Assembly: GCA_051294375.1 (NCBI GenBank) | Contig: CM119265.1 | Span: 10,805,042 to 10,869,041, forward strand | Origin: Paraspadella gotoi | Lineage: Eukaryota; Chaetognatha | Reading direction: 5' to 3' | DNA length: 64,000 nucleotides | In this document: positions 1 through 12,512 of the stretch, piece by piece | How the letters are laid out: each line of letters starts with the position of its first letter | How positions within the stretch are numbered: position 1 is the stretch's first letter | Translations under genes and position numbers: made by a program | The notes under the pieces: model-generated | What the model was told of the DNA's origin: nothing | The model's input: only the letters and a program-made list of their open reading frames with translations | Database searches by the model: none

Positions 1-59
1 TGAGTTTAAATGAAAAAACATAAGTCGCATTTCTAAAATCTTTTTACTTATTTTAACCA

Positions 60-310
60 AATAATACCCTAATTATCATAATTGGATGGATAGATTGAGT
101 TCAAATTTTTTGGGTAGGATAAATGTGACGGATAGTAGGAAAATGAGTTTAAAGGAAAAAAATATGAGTCACATTAACTTGACTCTTTTACATTTATTTT
201 AACCACTAAATAGATTGAGATGAATTTTGTGAGCGGGAAGGAAAGTTTGTGAAGAAAGCTAGATATAAGGTTGGAAACCGGAATNNNNNNNNNNNNNNNN
301 NNNNNNNNNA
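60..310 (+). repeat. Interspersed repeat family D, interrupted by a 25-N gap
   Basis: The stretch carries the family D signature: TTGGATGGATAGATTGAG, a segment resembling GAAATTTTGTGTGTGGGTAG, then GAGTTTAAATGGAAAAAA and the end CAAAAAACCTGTTTCACTAA. The same order recurs at 905-1,410, 29,440-29,860 and 51,715-52,050, and on the minus strand at 23,320-23,620 and 33,155-33,290. The copy is cut by the gap at 285-309. No protein is encoded. The family is unknown to me; a non-autonomous transposon is one possibility. Confidence 0.6.
285..309. other. Assembly gap, 25 N
   Basis: Exactly 25 unknown bases. Gaps of the same size occur at 26,071 and 58,836, which suggests a fixed placeholder from gap-filling software rather than a measured distance. 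Confidence 0.95.
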
Positions 311-369
311 ATGGAAAAAACAAAAAACCTGTTTCACTAATTTTATTATGATTTTTTTTCCTTTATATT

Positions 370-860
370 AAATGTGTTTGAGCTGCCTCGGTTTAATAAT
401 ATCAAAATTGTTTATTTTGCTGATTCTCTTAGACGACGACCGAGAATCCAACGATGTTTTAAAATGTTTATTGATATTGATGCAATCGGCGATAGTTCAA
501 GTTGTTTCAAAACAAAACATGATTTAAAAACGATAAAAACCTTTAAAAGCACAACCTTAAAATCAACGTGAAAACGTTCGACGTCGCGGCTTAAACGAGG
601 CAACTGCCTCTGACTTTTCTTAAATTTCAACGTTAAAAATAACCCAGATATTTGCTTTCTTCTTCATATTAAATCGTTGTCGTTCGTCGTCGCGACGTTC
701 CGTCGCGAATCAGGAAACTTGGACTTCGGATGTCGAAATCTCTGCCGTCGAACGTTGAGCCGTCCTGCCCTACGGCGACGCCGCGTTGCGCACCGCGAAC
801 GCCAATACAAAATGTATATGCAGGAGTAATTAATAAATCAAATAATTAACAGTTAATTAA
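370..860. other. Unassigned stretch with a GC-richer patch
   Basis: Bases 590-810 are noticeably richer in CpG than the surroundings. Short open frames exist on both strands, but none shows a recognisable domain or convincing splice sites. A loose inverted pair (GCTGCCTCGGTTTAA near 384 and TTAAACGAGGCAAC near 591) brackets the AT-rich part. I see no supportable gene. Confidence 0.3.
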
Positions 861-904
861 TCAATTATCAATTAATTAATCATCTAATTAATTAATCAGT
901 CAAT

Positions 905-1410
905 CAATCCGACCATCCGTCCCACCTTAACAAAAAGGCCCCAATAACTCGTGATTGGCTGGTTGGATCGGAATGAAACTTTGTGTATGGTAGGAACATG
1001 TGTGATGAAGCTGGATATAAAGTTTCGACGGAATCGTGTGAAGTGGATATGAGTTTAAAATGAAAAAAAACATAAGTCGCATTTGCTAAAATCTTTTTAC
1101 TTATTTTAACCAATAAATACTCTAATTAATCATAATTGGATGGATAGATTGAGTTCAAATTTTGTGTGTGGTAGGAAAATGTGACGAAGCTTGATATAAA
1201 GTTTCGGTATGAGTGGAAAATGAGTTTAAAGGAAAAAAATATGAGTCACATTTACTTGACTCTTTTTACTTATTTTAACCCATAATAGATTGAGATGAAA
1301 TTTTGTGAGCGGGAAGGAAAGTTTGTGAAGAAAGCTAGATATAAAGTTTTGACGGAATTGTGCAAGTGGAAATGAGTTTAAATGAAAAAATATAAGTCAC
1401 GTTTACTTTA
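905..1410 (+). repeat. Two tandem copies of repeat family D
   Basis: Two successive degenerate copies of the family D unit (near 905-1,260 and 1,265-1,410). Each contains the ATTGGATGGATAGATTGAG-like and GAGTTTAAA(G/T)GGAAAAAA segments. The second runs into the left end of the 6.75-kb duplicated block. Confidence 0.55.
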
Positions 1411-1439
1411 TTTAAGGACATCGATGATGATAAGCTGTA

Positions 1440-1515
1440 TATAATTTATAATTAATTATTAAATATTAAAATTAATTAATTAATTAATCGATTAATTAAT
1501 TAATTAATTTTCGTA
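1440..1515. repeat. (ATTA)n simple repeat
   Basis: AATTAATTAATTAATCG-type palindromic AT repeat, also present in copy 2 near 8,205-8,265. Related tracts occur at 28,230-28,370 and 52,140-52,300. Each is followed or preceded by a shared motif close to GGCAGATCCGACATTGTTTG, so it is part of a dispersed repeat unit rather than a pure microsatellite. Confidence 0.7.
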
Positions 1516-2794
1516 GGCAGATCCGACATTGTTTCCTCAAACTTGTTTCTTAACCTCCAGCCAGTGGCATGTAAGAGAATTGGCGGGCTACTCCACATTT
1601 TGGTTCGTCCTGAGCCTCCCAGTAAGCTAGGCTCATCCAACCCTCTACAATTAACAATAGAAGTTAAAAAAAAAAAAGGTTTTCATTGATTGGGACTTTT
1701 AAAAATGACATATTACATTTTATATCATTCAAAGACCCCAAGAGCTTTTCCAGGACCCCCCTTTGCTTTGTGGAAGGTTTCTAACCCCTCGATACACCCC
1801 TGCCCCCACCATTTCCAGAGTGAGTATACTTTTTACAATTATAAACTACAAGCCTGAACCTTCTTATATTTTACCTTATTTCCTGACAGCCTTACAAGAC
1901 TAGTATAAAACAACTTATGCCCCACTAACTTTAATTTATATAAAATCTAGCATTTATATGGTGGCTTTTATCCGAAAAGACTTTTTATTACCTCTAACTA
2001 GCATATACCCCATTAAAAGGTAAACTTTAATTACTGTAGATCCACGTTCTTAAAAGAATCTAAAAATATTTTAGGATTTTTTTATGAGGATAAAGATACG
2101 ATGTGGGCTGAAGGTTATTGTTACTAGAAAGATAATGGTATAGGTAAGGTGGCCATTAAGGAGGGCCAAAATTGATCACTTTTTTATCATTAAGAGTTCT
2201 GTAGTATAAAAATTCCTTTGTCCATCATATACTTAATCAATATTTACAATCACTTTTTTAACTAGTGAAGCACAGTATACACATTGAAGCATTTAAATAT
2301 TTATCAATGCATAGGCAATGAAAAATTAAATTAATATTTTTTTAAAATTAAAATTATATTTTTTAAAAACTGATTCAGATAGCCATAAAAAGTATAATGC
2401 GTTTTTCAATATTTTGATGATAAGTGAGTCAAATAATGGAAAAACTTTATAAAATCATCATCATCATCATCGTACCATAAATTTTTATAGTTTTTTCTGA
2501 TTTTAACCAATAAAACATAAAATTTTGGAAATCTTGTATTAATATTTTTTTATTTATTTTTTAAGCTCTACCCCAATATGTTTTTAAAAATTCTGATTTG
2601 AAAAAAAAGATTTTCATGATTTATAGTAATACGATAAGCTTTAAATGCTTCTATGTTATTAACTATACCATAAAATCTAAAATTTTTTTGTAATTTTGTT
2701 ATCCCACAGGGATGCTATAACGCTATTTAATTACAGAACTCTTAGTTTTTACTTAGTGGCCATATAGAATAGAAACAAAAATAAAGTATGGTAG

Positions 2795-3490
2795 TCGGGC
2801 ATTGCCTAGGTTCACCCCGCCTAGAATCATGACACTTTCAGTTGTGACCCGGTGGCTCATTGAGTAAAGCCATCAGCTCATGACCACTAGGTACCGGGGT
2901 CAATCCCAACCCGGTACCTACCCTGCGGGAAGCGTGAGGGACGGCCGTAAGCCGCCTTGGGGGCATGGCAACCCTCAAAGCCTGGTTCCAAGCCCAGGGA
3001 CGCCGTTCCATGGCTGCTAGAGGGGGTTATAGAAGTTACGGACAGTCATCTTCAGCCCACGTAGCGCCTTTATCCATACGGTGGAGCCCATCCTGTCGAG
3101 CGTATTCCAACCTTCTGATTCCAGGGCCCTTGTCTAGCTGAAAATTGCTCCCCTCCCTCCACTGAAGCAGTGCAGGGTGGGTTACAATCTGGGGGGCATG
3201 TAGTCGGGCATTGCCTAGGTTCACCCCGCCTATGAGCATGACTCTTTCAAGTTGTGGACCCGGTGGCTCATTGAGTAAAGCCATCAGCTTCATGACCACT
3301 AGGGACCGGTTCAATCCCAAACCCGGTACCTACCCTGTGGAAGCGTGAGGACGACACCGTAAGCCGCCTTGGGGGCATGGCAAACCTGCAAGCCTGGTTC
3401 CAAGCCCAGGGACCCGTTCCATGGCTGCGAGAGGGGTTATAGAAGTTACGAACAGCTCATCTTCAGCCCACGTAGCGCCTTATCCACAAG
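2795..3490 (+). mobile_element. SINE-A, dimeric tRNA-derived SINE
   Basis: Two head-to-tail units, each beginning TAGTCGGGCATTGCCTAGG. Each contains a Pol III A-box-like GTGGCTCATTGAGTAAAG and a B-box-like GGTTCAATCCC; the first unit has a one-base-deleted B box. The body is GC-rich and ends CCCACGTAGCGCCTTATCC. A middle linker (GGTGGAGCCCATCCTGTCGAG onwards) separates the units. The same family recurs at 9,533-10,242 and in inverted orientation at 25,431-26,735. Confidence 0.75.
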
Positions 3491-3889
3491 TAAAGTATTT
3501 GTTATAAATAATAAAACGAATTTTTGTTTTATTATTTTTTTTATATTTTTTTTATGTTTTATCTTACTCTTTGATTATTAAATGAATAATATTAAAGCTA
3601 CCTCATTAATCTATTATAAAAATAAACAATATCCTAATATTTGATTTATTATAAAAATATTTTTAAACTTTTTATAAATTATTAAAAAAAATATTATTTT
3701 TCAACTTAATTTTTCAAATTAATATTATTGAAATTTGAAAAAAATTAAAATTTGCCTAGGGAACCCACCATGGTCCCATGTGACTAGTTTCACGAATGGG
3801 TTCTTTCTGTTCCAAAAGTCGACAAAGGGTTACGCCGTGTTTACTCTTTAGAATGTTATTTTTTCACACTATTCTGTATACAAAATTAC

Positions 3890-4119
3890 CTTTTGACTAC
3901 ATTAGCCACGTCAAAAGCATCGTAAGCATCCTCAACTCCGACACTCCGCGATGACAAAGGAGCTTGAAGTGAGACAGCGTTGGCATCTTCTTGAAAACCG
4001 AGCCAGAAGCCGACTGATGCGGGGTTCCACGCCAGAGTGTTTGTAAACGCCCTTTGACTCGATTCCATAGCTCAGAATATTTATCTAAGGCATGTCTCAA
4101 TGAGGACAGGAACGTTTCG
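3890..4119 (-). pseudogene. RhoGAP-domain exon, copy 1 (frame-broken duplicate)
   Basis: Duplicate of the exon at 10,640-10,866. The encoded peptide matches the start of a RhoGAP domain, with the same GVYK...SG box and donor GTAATT. Single-base indels break the frame relative to copy 2: an extra base in the TTTATCTAAGG segment and an extra base in the GGCTCGGTTTTC segment. Because copy 2 is fully open, I treat this copy as an assembly or read-error duplicate. A true decayed duplicate is the alternative. Confidence 0.6.
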
Positions 4120-4420
4120 CTAATAAATTGGGATGACATTTTGTTGGGTCACTTAAAAGGCATCTTAATCTTACTCAATTGTTCATAATACAACGGTATT
4201 TTTATGTTTAACCATGATGGAAAATATATTTTTTGGTCAATAAATAAGTTTTAATAGTAATAGATGACCTCCTTAAGACTGAATAAAATGATTATTTCTC
4301 AATAGCATAAAATTATTTAAATGCATACAAATTTTCCAAAAAGAGGCTGACTCCAACTGTTTTTTTGATCAAAAGGACTACTTACATTTTGTTAATATTA
4401 TATCTCTGACACAAACTAAT

Positions 4421-4462
4421 GAGCTGAAGAAGGCTTATAACTAAAGCCAAAACATGTATGTT
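4421..4462 (+). ncRNA. Degenerate hammerhead-ribozyme-like motif
   Basis: The segment reads CTGAAGA, then a GGCTT/AAGCC stem, then AAAAC instead of the required GAAAC, and ATGTATG. Its overall spacing equals that of the intact hammerheads at 24.4 and 50.9 kb, so it is a relic of a Penelope-like terminus. The substituted G would be expected to abolish cleavage. The same sequence is at 11,173-11,212 in copy 2. Confidence 0.5.
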
Positions 4463-5141
4463 TTCTCTGAAAAATAATGTTGTTGTAAATTAATTCACCT
4501 TTAATTCGCCTTTATCTCTACATTATATTTTTTTATCAAATTTGGACTCATTTCATACTTGGTTCTATAATACATTCAGAGGTAAATAAAAATGATAACT
4601 TTGCTCACAGAAAAGGTACCCAGAGCCTTAAAACTTTTATTGATACTTTACAATATAAAAATAATACCTGGAGCATCTACAGCATTAATGTATTTATAAT
4701 ACCGCTCTTTTTTGACATATGTATTAAGATTCATCCCTGAATCTATCTTAATAAAGATGATACAATACCATTTGACATGAGACTGAGAAAAGGCAGGGAT
4801 TTTTAATATAGTAAGTAATAAAAAAACCGGAAAAAAGTATAAATGAAAAGTGTAGATATGAAAAAGTTAAAAAAAGAAGGAAGCATTTTTTTGGACAAGA
4901 AATTTTCTTTTGCATGGAACTCTTGTATTTTTGTTGTATATAAATGAGACACTGCTCATATGAATCATAAGAAGCCAAAGTATCTTGATATCTAAATTTT
5001 ATTTTTCGATTCTTACATTAAAATGCCGAAAAATAGCTGGAAAGTAGCCGCGACAATTTTTTTTTTCATCATGGTACACAATTTAAGAAATAATAAAAAT
5101 GCAATGTTTCTAAAATGCCTCGACTCAGCTTTACCGTTCAC

Positions 5142-5750
5142 CTGGCTGAGCATTGCCTCCCGATTCTGTCTCCGCTTTTCCTGGACCCAATGATAAAGAA
5201 GCAACCACTCTTCCGTTCTTTGCTTATCTTCCGCTTGCAGCAGATGGAACCCGTCGGGTAGTTGAAAAAGTATTTGAAATCCGTCAAATAGACTCCTGAT
5301 GAGAAAAGAGTTTTGTATTAAAACGGACAATGACTCTACTCACCAGAAGACAGAGGTAAAGCTTTTTGTAACTGTAGACCTATGATTACTAGTGGCGTCG
5401 GGATGAAAGGCTCGGCACGCCTTGATGTCTTTCCTCAGTTCGATTTGGAAAGCAGACTCTGTTTCTTTCACAAAAACCCAGAGGATTGTGTCCTTAATAA
5501 ATAAAAACTAGTTAATAAAGAAGATTTGAGGTTTTTTTAAATTTTTTAAAATCAATAATTAGGCTACTTAAAAAAGAGGTTTGCCGTTTGGCTTAAAGTT
5601 AAATTGTACCTTGAGGACACCCAAGCCGGTTTTTGCGCATCATTAATTTTAAACGTTAGTTTTCCGAATCTTTGAAATCTTTCTTCAAGAAACGGCTGCA
5701 TGGTAGAGGGGAGGTGATAGTTCGAAACGAAGAGACCGCATCCATTTTAT
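5142..5750 (-). pseudogene. PH-domain exons, copy 1 (frame-broken duplicate)
   Basis: Three exons, 5,610-5,750, 5,344-5,492 and 5,142-5,295, duplicate the PH-domain exons at 11,902-12,512. Splice sites are conserved, but indels shift the frame inside the last exon after LQAEDKQRTEEWLLL and alter the first exon. The motif FQILFQLPDG followed by an EEW helix identifies the C-terminal half of a PH domain. Interpreted as a second, poorer rendering of the same locus. Confidence 0.6.
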
Positions 5751-5931
5751 CTGATAATTTGAATAACTAATTATTTCCCGAAATAAAATTTTTGCATTGC
5801 AAGTAATACCTTTTTTTCATAGGTCTCTGTTGCATAATTATGTACTTTTCCCGGGGTACTTATAAAAATCCGTGCAAATCATCCCTTGTTTATGAAAAAA
5901 AGTTTCACGAAGAAATTTCAAAATGTTTTAT

Positions 5932-6440
5932 AAAACTATACACGGTTCCTTTTTACATCGATTTTAATCGGCATGGAGTGCACAAGAATGAGATGTCCGG
6001 GATACGTTTCGGACCTTTGGCTACACAAAAAAAGGGTAATCAAATTTTTTCCTATGACAGTTTTTTTATAAATTAATATTAAATTAGCTATATAAAACAA
6101 TAAAGTAGAAGAAAAAAAAAAATTAAAAATGGCTTTAAATTTTTTTAAAATGAAAATATCATGCATCATCCATAATCTATGAACAATTTTCTCTTTCGTT
6201 TGAGTCCATAACCATTATTCTATCTTTTAATAGTTTAATTTGTAATTAATTTTTTCTTTATTAAAATATAATTTTATTTTTTTTCAGATAATTAAATTAA
6301 AAAAATTATAAGTATGCCAAATGATTGAAGAAAAATTTTATATTATAGAGGGACTTACCTACCTAATATAGGCTTTCAAATACATATATAGTAAGTTTAT
6401 TATGATGATGTTTTGACATAGAAAAAAATAATTATAAAAT
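5932..6440 (+). repeat. ~510-bp repeat, inverted copy at 16,240-16,755
   Basis: The segment starts CACGGTTCCTTTTTACATCG and ends near GTAAGTTTATTATGATGATG. Its reverse complement lies at 16,240-16,755, next to the last exon of the main ARAP cluster; the tandem block repeats it at about 12,710-13,200. Similarity stops sharply at both ends. It encodes no protein domain. It may be an intronic transposon, or it may reflect a wrongly oriented gap fill. Confidence 0.7.
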
Positions 6441-9400
6441 TAAATATATGAAAAAATTTATAACTTTGAATTTTTTTTTAGCATAATAAAATAGCATATT
6501 AAAAAATTATGTATGAAACAGACGAAAACTTTTTTTTAAAATCACATGCTATTTAATTGCTTGAACTGATATAATATTATCCTTGGACAAAATTTAAAAA
6601 CTTTTAAACAATCCCAACTAGACATTTTTAAGGATTGTCAAATGTATAAATATTTGATATTCGGACTGCTTTGTAGGTTTTAACTTAATTCAGTAGCCCT
6701 TTTAATATGACAGAAAAGCATATATTTAACAGTTTTTTTATTTGGAGTGGGCATCAAAGTTCTAATACATATTAACATCAGTATATTTTTGTTAAGTATA
6801 GGTAGATTCCTCTATAGATTTTTCAATTTTTGAAAACATTTACTCTTTTTTTTCTATAATTTTTTGAACACGCAAAACGTTTTCTTTGATTACGACAAAG
6901 AGAATGTAAAAAATTAAAAATAAATAGTACAAATAGTTAGAGTTATGTCTAGAATAGATGAAAAAAAAAACCTTGTTTAAAATTTTGATTCGGGAAGTGG
7001 GGTAACTAAGGCTTACCAACGGTATCCTCCATGCTGATGTTCTCTCAATTAATTTTTTTAATTTAATACATTGTAAAAGGGAAAAAAGAAATTCAAATGC
7101 AGGTGGCATAAAGGGTAAGAAAAATCTGTACATAGTGCATGATAATAATGACCTTTTATGTCCTTGCGTAAGGGGGGCAGTAAAAAAGAAACCTTAAAAA
7201 TGCAATCATTAAGTCAGTCAAAGAACCCTTTTCGCGATTTTTTTTTCTTAATTAAAAATGGATGATAATAATAGAATTAAATTCCCTTTATAAGGTTGTT
7301 ATATTTAAAAGAAAATTAGCAATACAATTCAACACAATGATGTCTTGCTTTGTAAATATGTCAGCAGTTAAGTAATTTTTTTAAATTTTAATTACGATAA
7401 ACAAAAGCATGTATATCAAGCTTTTTCTTTGCAGTTGAAGATATTGAAAAATGATTATTTTTTTTCACAGACAAAAAGGTAGACGTCCAGACTGTTTATA
7501 TCAAGCTGAAAACATTTTATTATTTATCATTTTTTCATATTTCAAAAACATTTCTATCAAGCTACTACAAATTTTTTGCTTGTTTTTTACTTTAAACTAA
7601 AATACAAGCAAATTTATAAAGTAGCAAAAAATTTAATGATAATTAAAATGTAATTCGACTTTCCTCTTCAATTTACAAAAGAAAAACAAAAAAAATTTCA
7701 TATGCCTTCATTGAAATTTGTAATGCAAAAAACTGTTATAACTTTTAACTCGTATTTAAATAAAAGAACTGTGTAAAGATTTATGGATAAACATTAACAA
7801 AACTGTTCTAGAAATGCTGTCCCACGATTAGGGCCTTTAAAATTTGATAGCCACACCCACGCTTGCTCCTCTTTTTCTTTCAAAGATAATTCAAAGAAAT
7901 AACTTTTTTTATTACTTTTTTTGCATCTTGCAGTTTTTTTTTAAACACCTAACTTATGGCCTTATAAAATGTCTAGTTGGGATTGTTTAAAACTTTTTAA
8001 ATTTTGTCCAAAGGATAAATAATAATCACTCCACAAAATCAAATAGCCATCTGATTTAAAAAAAAGTTTTCGTCTGTTCATACATAATTTAATATCGTAA
8101 TGTTTTGTGCAAGTGGAAATGAGTTTAAATGGAAAAAATATAAGTCACGTTTACTTTATTTTAAGGACATCGATGATGATAAGCTGTATATAAATTTATA
8201 ATTAATTATTAAATATTAAAATTAATTAATTAATTAATCGATTAATTAATTAATTAATTTTCGTAGGCAGATCCGACATTGTTTGCTCAAACTTGTTTCT
8301 TAACCTCCAGCCAGTGGCATGTAGAGAATTGGCGGGCTACTCCACATTTTGGTTCGTCCTGAGCCCTCCAGTAAGCTAGGCTCATCCAACCCTCTACAAT
8401 TAACAATAGAAGTTAGAAAAAAAAAAGGTTTTCAATTGATTGGGAACTTTTAAAAATGACATATTACATTTTATATCATTTCAAAGACCCCAAGAGCTTT
8501 TCCAGGACCCCCCTTTGCTTTGTGGAAGGTTTCTAACCCTCGATACACCCCTGCCCCCACCATTTCCAGAGTGAGTATACCTTTTTAACAATTATAACTA
8601 CAAGCCTGAACCTTCTTATATTTTACCTTATTTCCTGACAGCCTTACAAGACTAGTATAACAACTTATGCCCCAACTAACTTTAATTTATATAAAATCTA
8701 GCATTTATATGGTGGCTTTTATCCGAAAAGACTTTTTATTACCTCTAACTAGCATATACCCATTAAAAGGTAAAACTTTATTACTGTAGATCCACGTTCT
8801 TAAAAGAATCTAAAAATATTTTAGGATTTTTTATGAGGATAAAGATACGATGTGGGCTGAAGGTTATTGTTACTAGAAAGATAATGGTATAGGTAAGGTG
8901 GCCATTAAGGAGGGCCAAAATTGATCACTTTTTATCATTAAGAGTTCTGTAGTATAAAATTCCTTTGTCCATCATATACTTAATCAATATTTACAATCAC
9001 TTTTTTAACTAGTGAAGCACAGTATAACATTGAAGCATTTAAATATTTATCAATGCATAGGCAATGAAAAATTAAAATTATATTTTTTAAATTAAAATTA
9101 TATTTTTTAAAAACTGATTCAGATAGCCCATAAAAAGTATAATGCGTTTTTCAATATTTTGATGATAAGTGAGTCAAATAATGGAAAAACTTTATAAAAT
9201 CATCATCATCATCATCGTACCATAATTTTTATAGTTTTTTCTGATTTTAACCAATAAAACATAAAAATTTGGAAATCTTGTATTAATATTTTTTATTTAT
9301 TTTTTTAAGCTCTACCCCAATATGTTTTTAAAAATTCTGATTTTGAAAAAAAGATTTTTCATGATTTATAGTAATACGATAAGCTTTAAATGCTTCTATG

Positions 9401-9532
9401 TTATTAACTATACATAAAATCTAAAATTTTTTTGTAATTTTGTTATCCCACAGGGATGCTATAACGCTATTTATATTACAGAACTCTTAGTTTTTACTTA
9501 GTGGCCATATAGAATAGAACAAAAATAAAGTA

Positions 9533-10242
9533 TGTAGTCGGGCATTGCCTAGGTTCACCCCGCCTAGAATCATTGACACTTTCAGTTGTTGACCCGGTGG
9601 CTCATTGAGTAAAGCCAATCAGCTCATGACCACTAGGTACCGGGGTTCAATCCCAACCCGGTACCTACCCTGCGGGAAGCGTGAGGACGGCCGTAAGCCG
9701 CCTTGGGCGCATGGCAAACCTCAAAGCCTGGTTCCAAGCCCAGGGACCCGTTCCATGGCTGCTAGAGGGGGTTATAGAAGTTACGGACAGTCATCTTCAG
9801 CCCACGTAGCGCCTTATCCATACTGGTGAGCCCATCCTGTCGAGCGTATTCCAACCTTCTGATTCCAGGGCCCTTGGTCTAGCTGAAAATTGCTCCCCTC
9901 CCTCCACACTGGAAGCAGTGCAGGGTGGGTTACAATCTGGGGGGCATGTAGTCGGGCATTGCCTAGGTTCACCCCGCCTATGAGGCATGACCTTTCAGTT
10001 GTGACCCCGGTGGTCATTGAGTAAAGCCATCAGCTCATGACCACTAGGGACCGGGTTCAATCCCAACCCGGTACCTACCCTGTGAGAAGCGTGAGGACGA
10101 ACCGTAAGCCGCCTTGGGGGGCATGGCAAACCCTCAAGCCTGGTTCCAAGCCCAGGACCCGTTCCAATGGCTGCGAGAGGGGGTTATAGAAAGTTACGGA
10201 ATCAAGTCATCTTCAGCCCACGTAGCGCCTTATCCACAAGTA
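9533..10242 (+). mobile_element. SINE-A, dimeric tRNA-derived SINE (copy 2 of block)
   Basis: Counterpart of the 2,795-3,490 element in the second block copy, with both units. The B box is intact as GGTTCAATCCC in both. It lies about 400 bp downstream (in gene sense) of the RhoGAP exon, on the opposite strand. Confidence 0.75.
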
Positions 10243-10639
10243 AAGTATTTGTTATAATAATAAAACGAATTTTTGTTTTATATATTTTTTATATTTTTTT
10301 ATGTTTTATTCTTACTCTTTGATTATTAAATGAATAATATTTAAGCTACTCATTAATCTTATTATAAAAATAAACAATATCCCTAATATTTTGATTTATT
10401 ATAAAAATATTTTTAAACTTTTTATAAATTATTAAAAAAAATATTATTTTTCAACTTAATTTTTCAAATTAATATTATTAAATTTGAAAAAAAATTAAAA
10501 TTTGCCTAGGGAACCCACCATGGTCCCATGTGACTAGTTTCACGAATGGGTTCTTTCTGTTCCAAAAGTCGACAAAGGGTTACGCCGTGTTTACTCTTTA
10601 GAATGTTATTTTTTCACACTATTCTGTATACAAAATTAC

Positions 10640-12512
10640 CTTTTGACTACATTAGCCACGTCAAAAGCATCGTAAGCATCCTCAACTCCGACACTCGCGG
10701 ATGACAAAGGAGCTTGAAGTGAGACAGCGTTGGCATCTTCTTGAAACCGAGCCAGAAGCCGACTGATGCGGGGTTCCACGCCAGAGTGTTTGTAAACGCC
10801 CTTTGACTCGATTCCATAGCTCAGAATATTATCTAGGCATGTCTCAATGAGGACAGGAACGTTTCGCTAATAAATTGGGATGACATTTTTTGGGTCACTT
10901 AAAAGGCATCTTAAATCTTACTCAATTGTTCATAATACAACGGTATTTTTTATGTTTACCATGATGGAAAATATATTTTTTGGTCAATAAATAAGTTTTA
11001 ATAAGTAATATGACCTCCTTAAGACTGAATAAAATGATTATTTCTCAATAGCATAAAATTATTTAATGCATACAAATATTTCCAAAAAGAGGCTGACTCC
11101 AACTGTTTTTTTGATCAAAAGGACTACTTACATTATTGTTAATATTATATCTCTGACACAAACTAATTGACGCTGAAGAAGGCTTATAACTAAAGCCAAA
11201 ACATGTATGTTTTCTCTGAAAATAAATCGTTGTTGTAAATTAATTCACCTTTAATTCGCCTTTATCTCTGACATTATATTTTTTATCAAATTTGGACTCA
11301 TTTCATACTTGGTTCTAATAATACATTCAGAGGTAAATAAAAATGATAACTTTGCTCACAGAAAGGTTACCCAGAGCCTTAAAACTTTTATTGATACTTT
11401 ACAATATAAAAATAATACCCTGGAGCATCTACAGCATTAATGTATTTATAATACCGCTCTTTTTTGACATATGTATTAAGATTCATCCCTGAATCTATCT
11501 TAATAAAGATGATACAATAACCATTTGACATGAGACTGAGAAAAGGCAGGGATTTTTAATATATAGTAAAGTAATAAAAAAAACCGGAAAAAAGTATAAA
11601 TGAAAAGTGTAGATATGAAAAAGTTAAAAAAGAAGGAAGCATTTTTTTGGACAAGAAATTTTCTTTTGCATGGAACTCTTGTATTTTTTGTTGTATATAA
11701 ATGAGACACTGCTCATATGAATCATAAGAAGCCAAAGTATCTTGATATCTAAATTTTATTTTTCGATTCTTACATTAAAATGCCGAAAAATAGCTGGAAA
11801 GTAGCCGCGACAATTTTTTTTTCATCATGGTACTACAATTTTAAGAAATAATAAAAAATGCAATGTTTCTAAAATGCCTCGACTCAGCTTTACGCTTTCA
11901 CCTGGCTGAGCAATTGCTCCTCGATTCTGTCTCCCGCTTTTCTGGACCCAATGATAAGAAGCAACCACTCTTCCGTTCTTTGCTTATCTTCCGCTTGCAG
12001 GCAGATGGAACCCCCGTCGGGTAGTTGAAAAAGTATTTGAAATCCCGTCAAATAGACTCCTGATGAGAAAAGATTTTTGTATTAAAACGGACAATGACTC
12101 TACTCACCAGAGACAGAGGTAAAGCTTTTTGTTAACTGTAGACCTAGATTACTAGTGGCGTCGGGATGAAAGGCTCGGCACGCCTTGATGTCTTTCCTCA
12201 GTTCGATTTGGAAAGCAGACTCTGTTTCTTTCACAAAAACCCAGAGGATTGTGTCCTTAATAAATAAAAACTAAGTTAATAAAGAAGAATTTGAGGTTTT
12301 TTAAATTTTTTTAAAATCATTAATTAGGCTACTTAAAAAAGAGGTTTGCCGTTTGGCTTAAAGTTAAATTGTACCTTGAGGACAACCCAAGCCGGTTTTT
12401 GCGCATCATTCATTTTAAACGTTAGTTTTCCGAATCTTTGAAATCTTTCTTCAAGAAACGGCTGCATGGTAGAGGGGAGGGTATTGAAAGCGAGAGACCG
12501 CATCCATTTTAT
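10640..12512 (-). CDS. ARAP-like GAP: PH4 and start of RhoGAP domain
   Basis: Four minus-strand exons read in order 12,512-12,375, 12,255-12,108, 12,059-11,902 and 10,866-10,640, with AG/GT borders and matching phases (0, 1, 0). The first three encode a PH domain: FGKLTF at the start, then ILWVFVKE, and GFQILFQLPDG...LQAEDKQ...EEWLLL at the end. The fourth encodes the start of a RhoGAP domain: NVPVLIETCL, then GVYKHSG, then the helix ISRLLARFQED and DVANVVKR. PH followed by RhoGAP on the same strand below a PH-PH-ArfGAP-PH gene matches the ARAP order, so I infer these are its next exons. Probably missing: the middle of PH3 (lost in the gap) and all exons after the first RhoGAP exon. The arginine-finger position holds lysine in both block copies. 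Confidence 0.75.
11173..11212 (+). ncRNA. Degenerate hammerhead-ribozyme-like motif (block copy 2)
   Basis: Same relic as at 4,421-4,462: CTGAAGA, GGCTT/AAGCC stem, AAAAC in place of GAAAC. Probably inactive. Confidence 0.45.

Larger units (their letters stand above)
1358..8104. repeat. Large tandem duplicated block, copy 1
   Basis: This ~6.75-kb block is repeated almost base for base at 8,105-14,926. The two copies start at a shared TTGTGCAAGTGGAAATGAG and end at the same TTAATATCGTAATGTTT. Differences are mainly one- or two-base indels, many in homopolymers. The copy contains a dimeric SINE, the RhoGAP and PH exons of the ARAP-like gene, ribozyme-like remnants and AT-rich filler. Coding exons are damaged by indels here but are open in copy 2, so copy 1 looks like lower-quality sequence of the same locus rather than an ancient genomic duplication. 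Confidence 0.85.

Noticed and set aside
3751-3860. Possible further RhoGAP exon downstream of the first one
   Set aside because: The GC-richer patch has no frame that joins in phase or resembles the next RhoGAP motifs.
4748-4978. Hydrophobic minus-strand ORF (also 11,500-11,709)
   Set aside because: AT-rich chance frame; the two block copies differ in length and frame.
9605-10017. ORFs across SINE-A (also at 3,036-3,581 and 25,427-26,304)
   Set aside because: GC-rich SINE sequence leaves frames open by chance; no domain and each copy differs.
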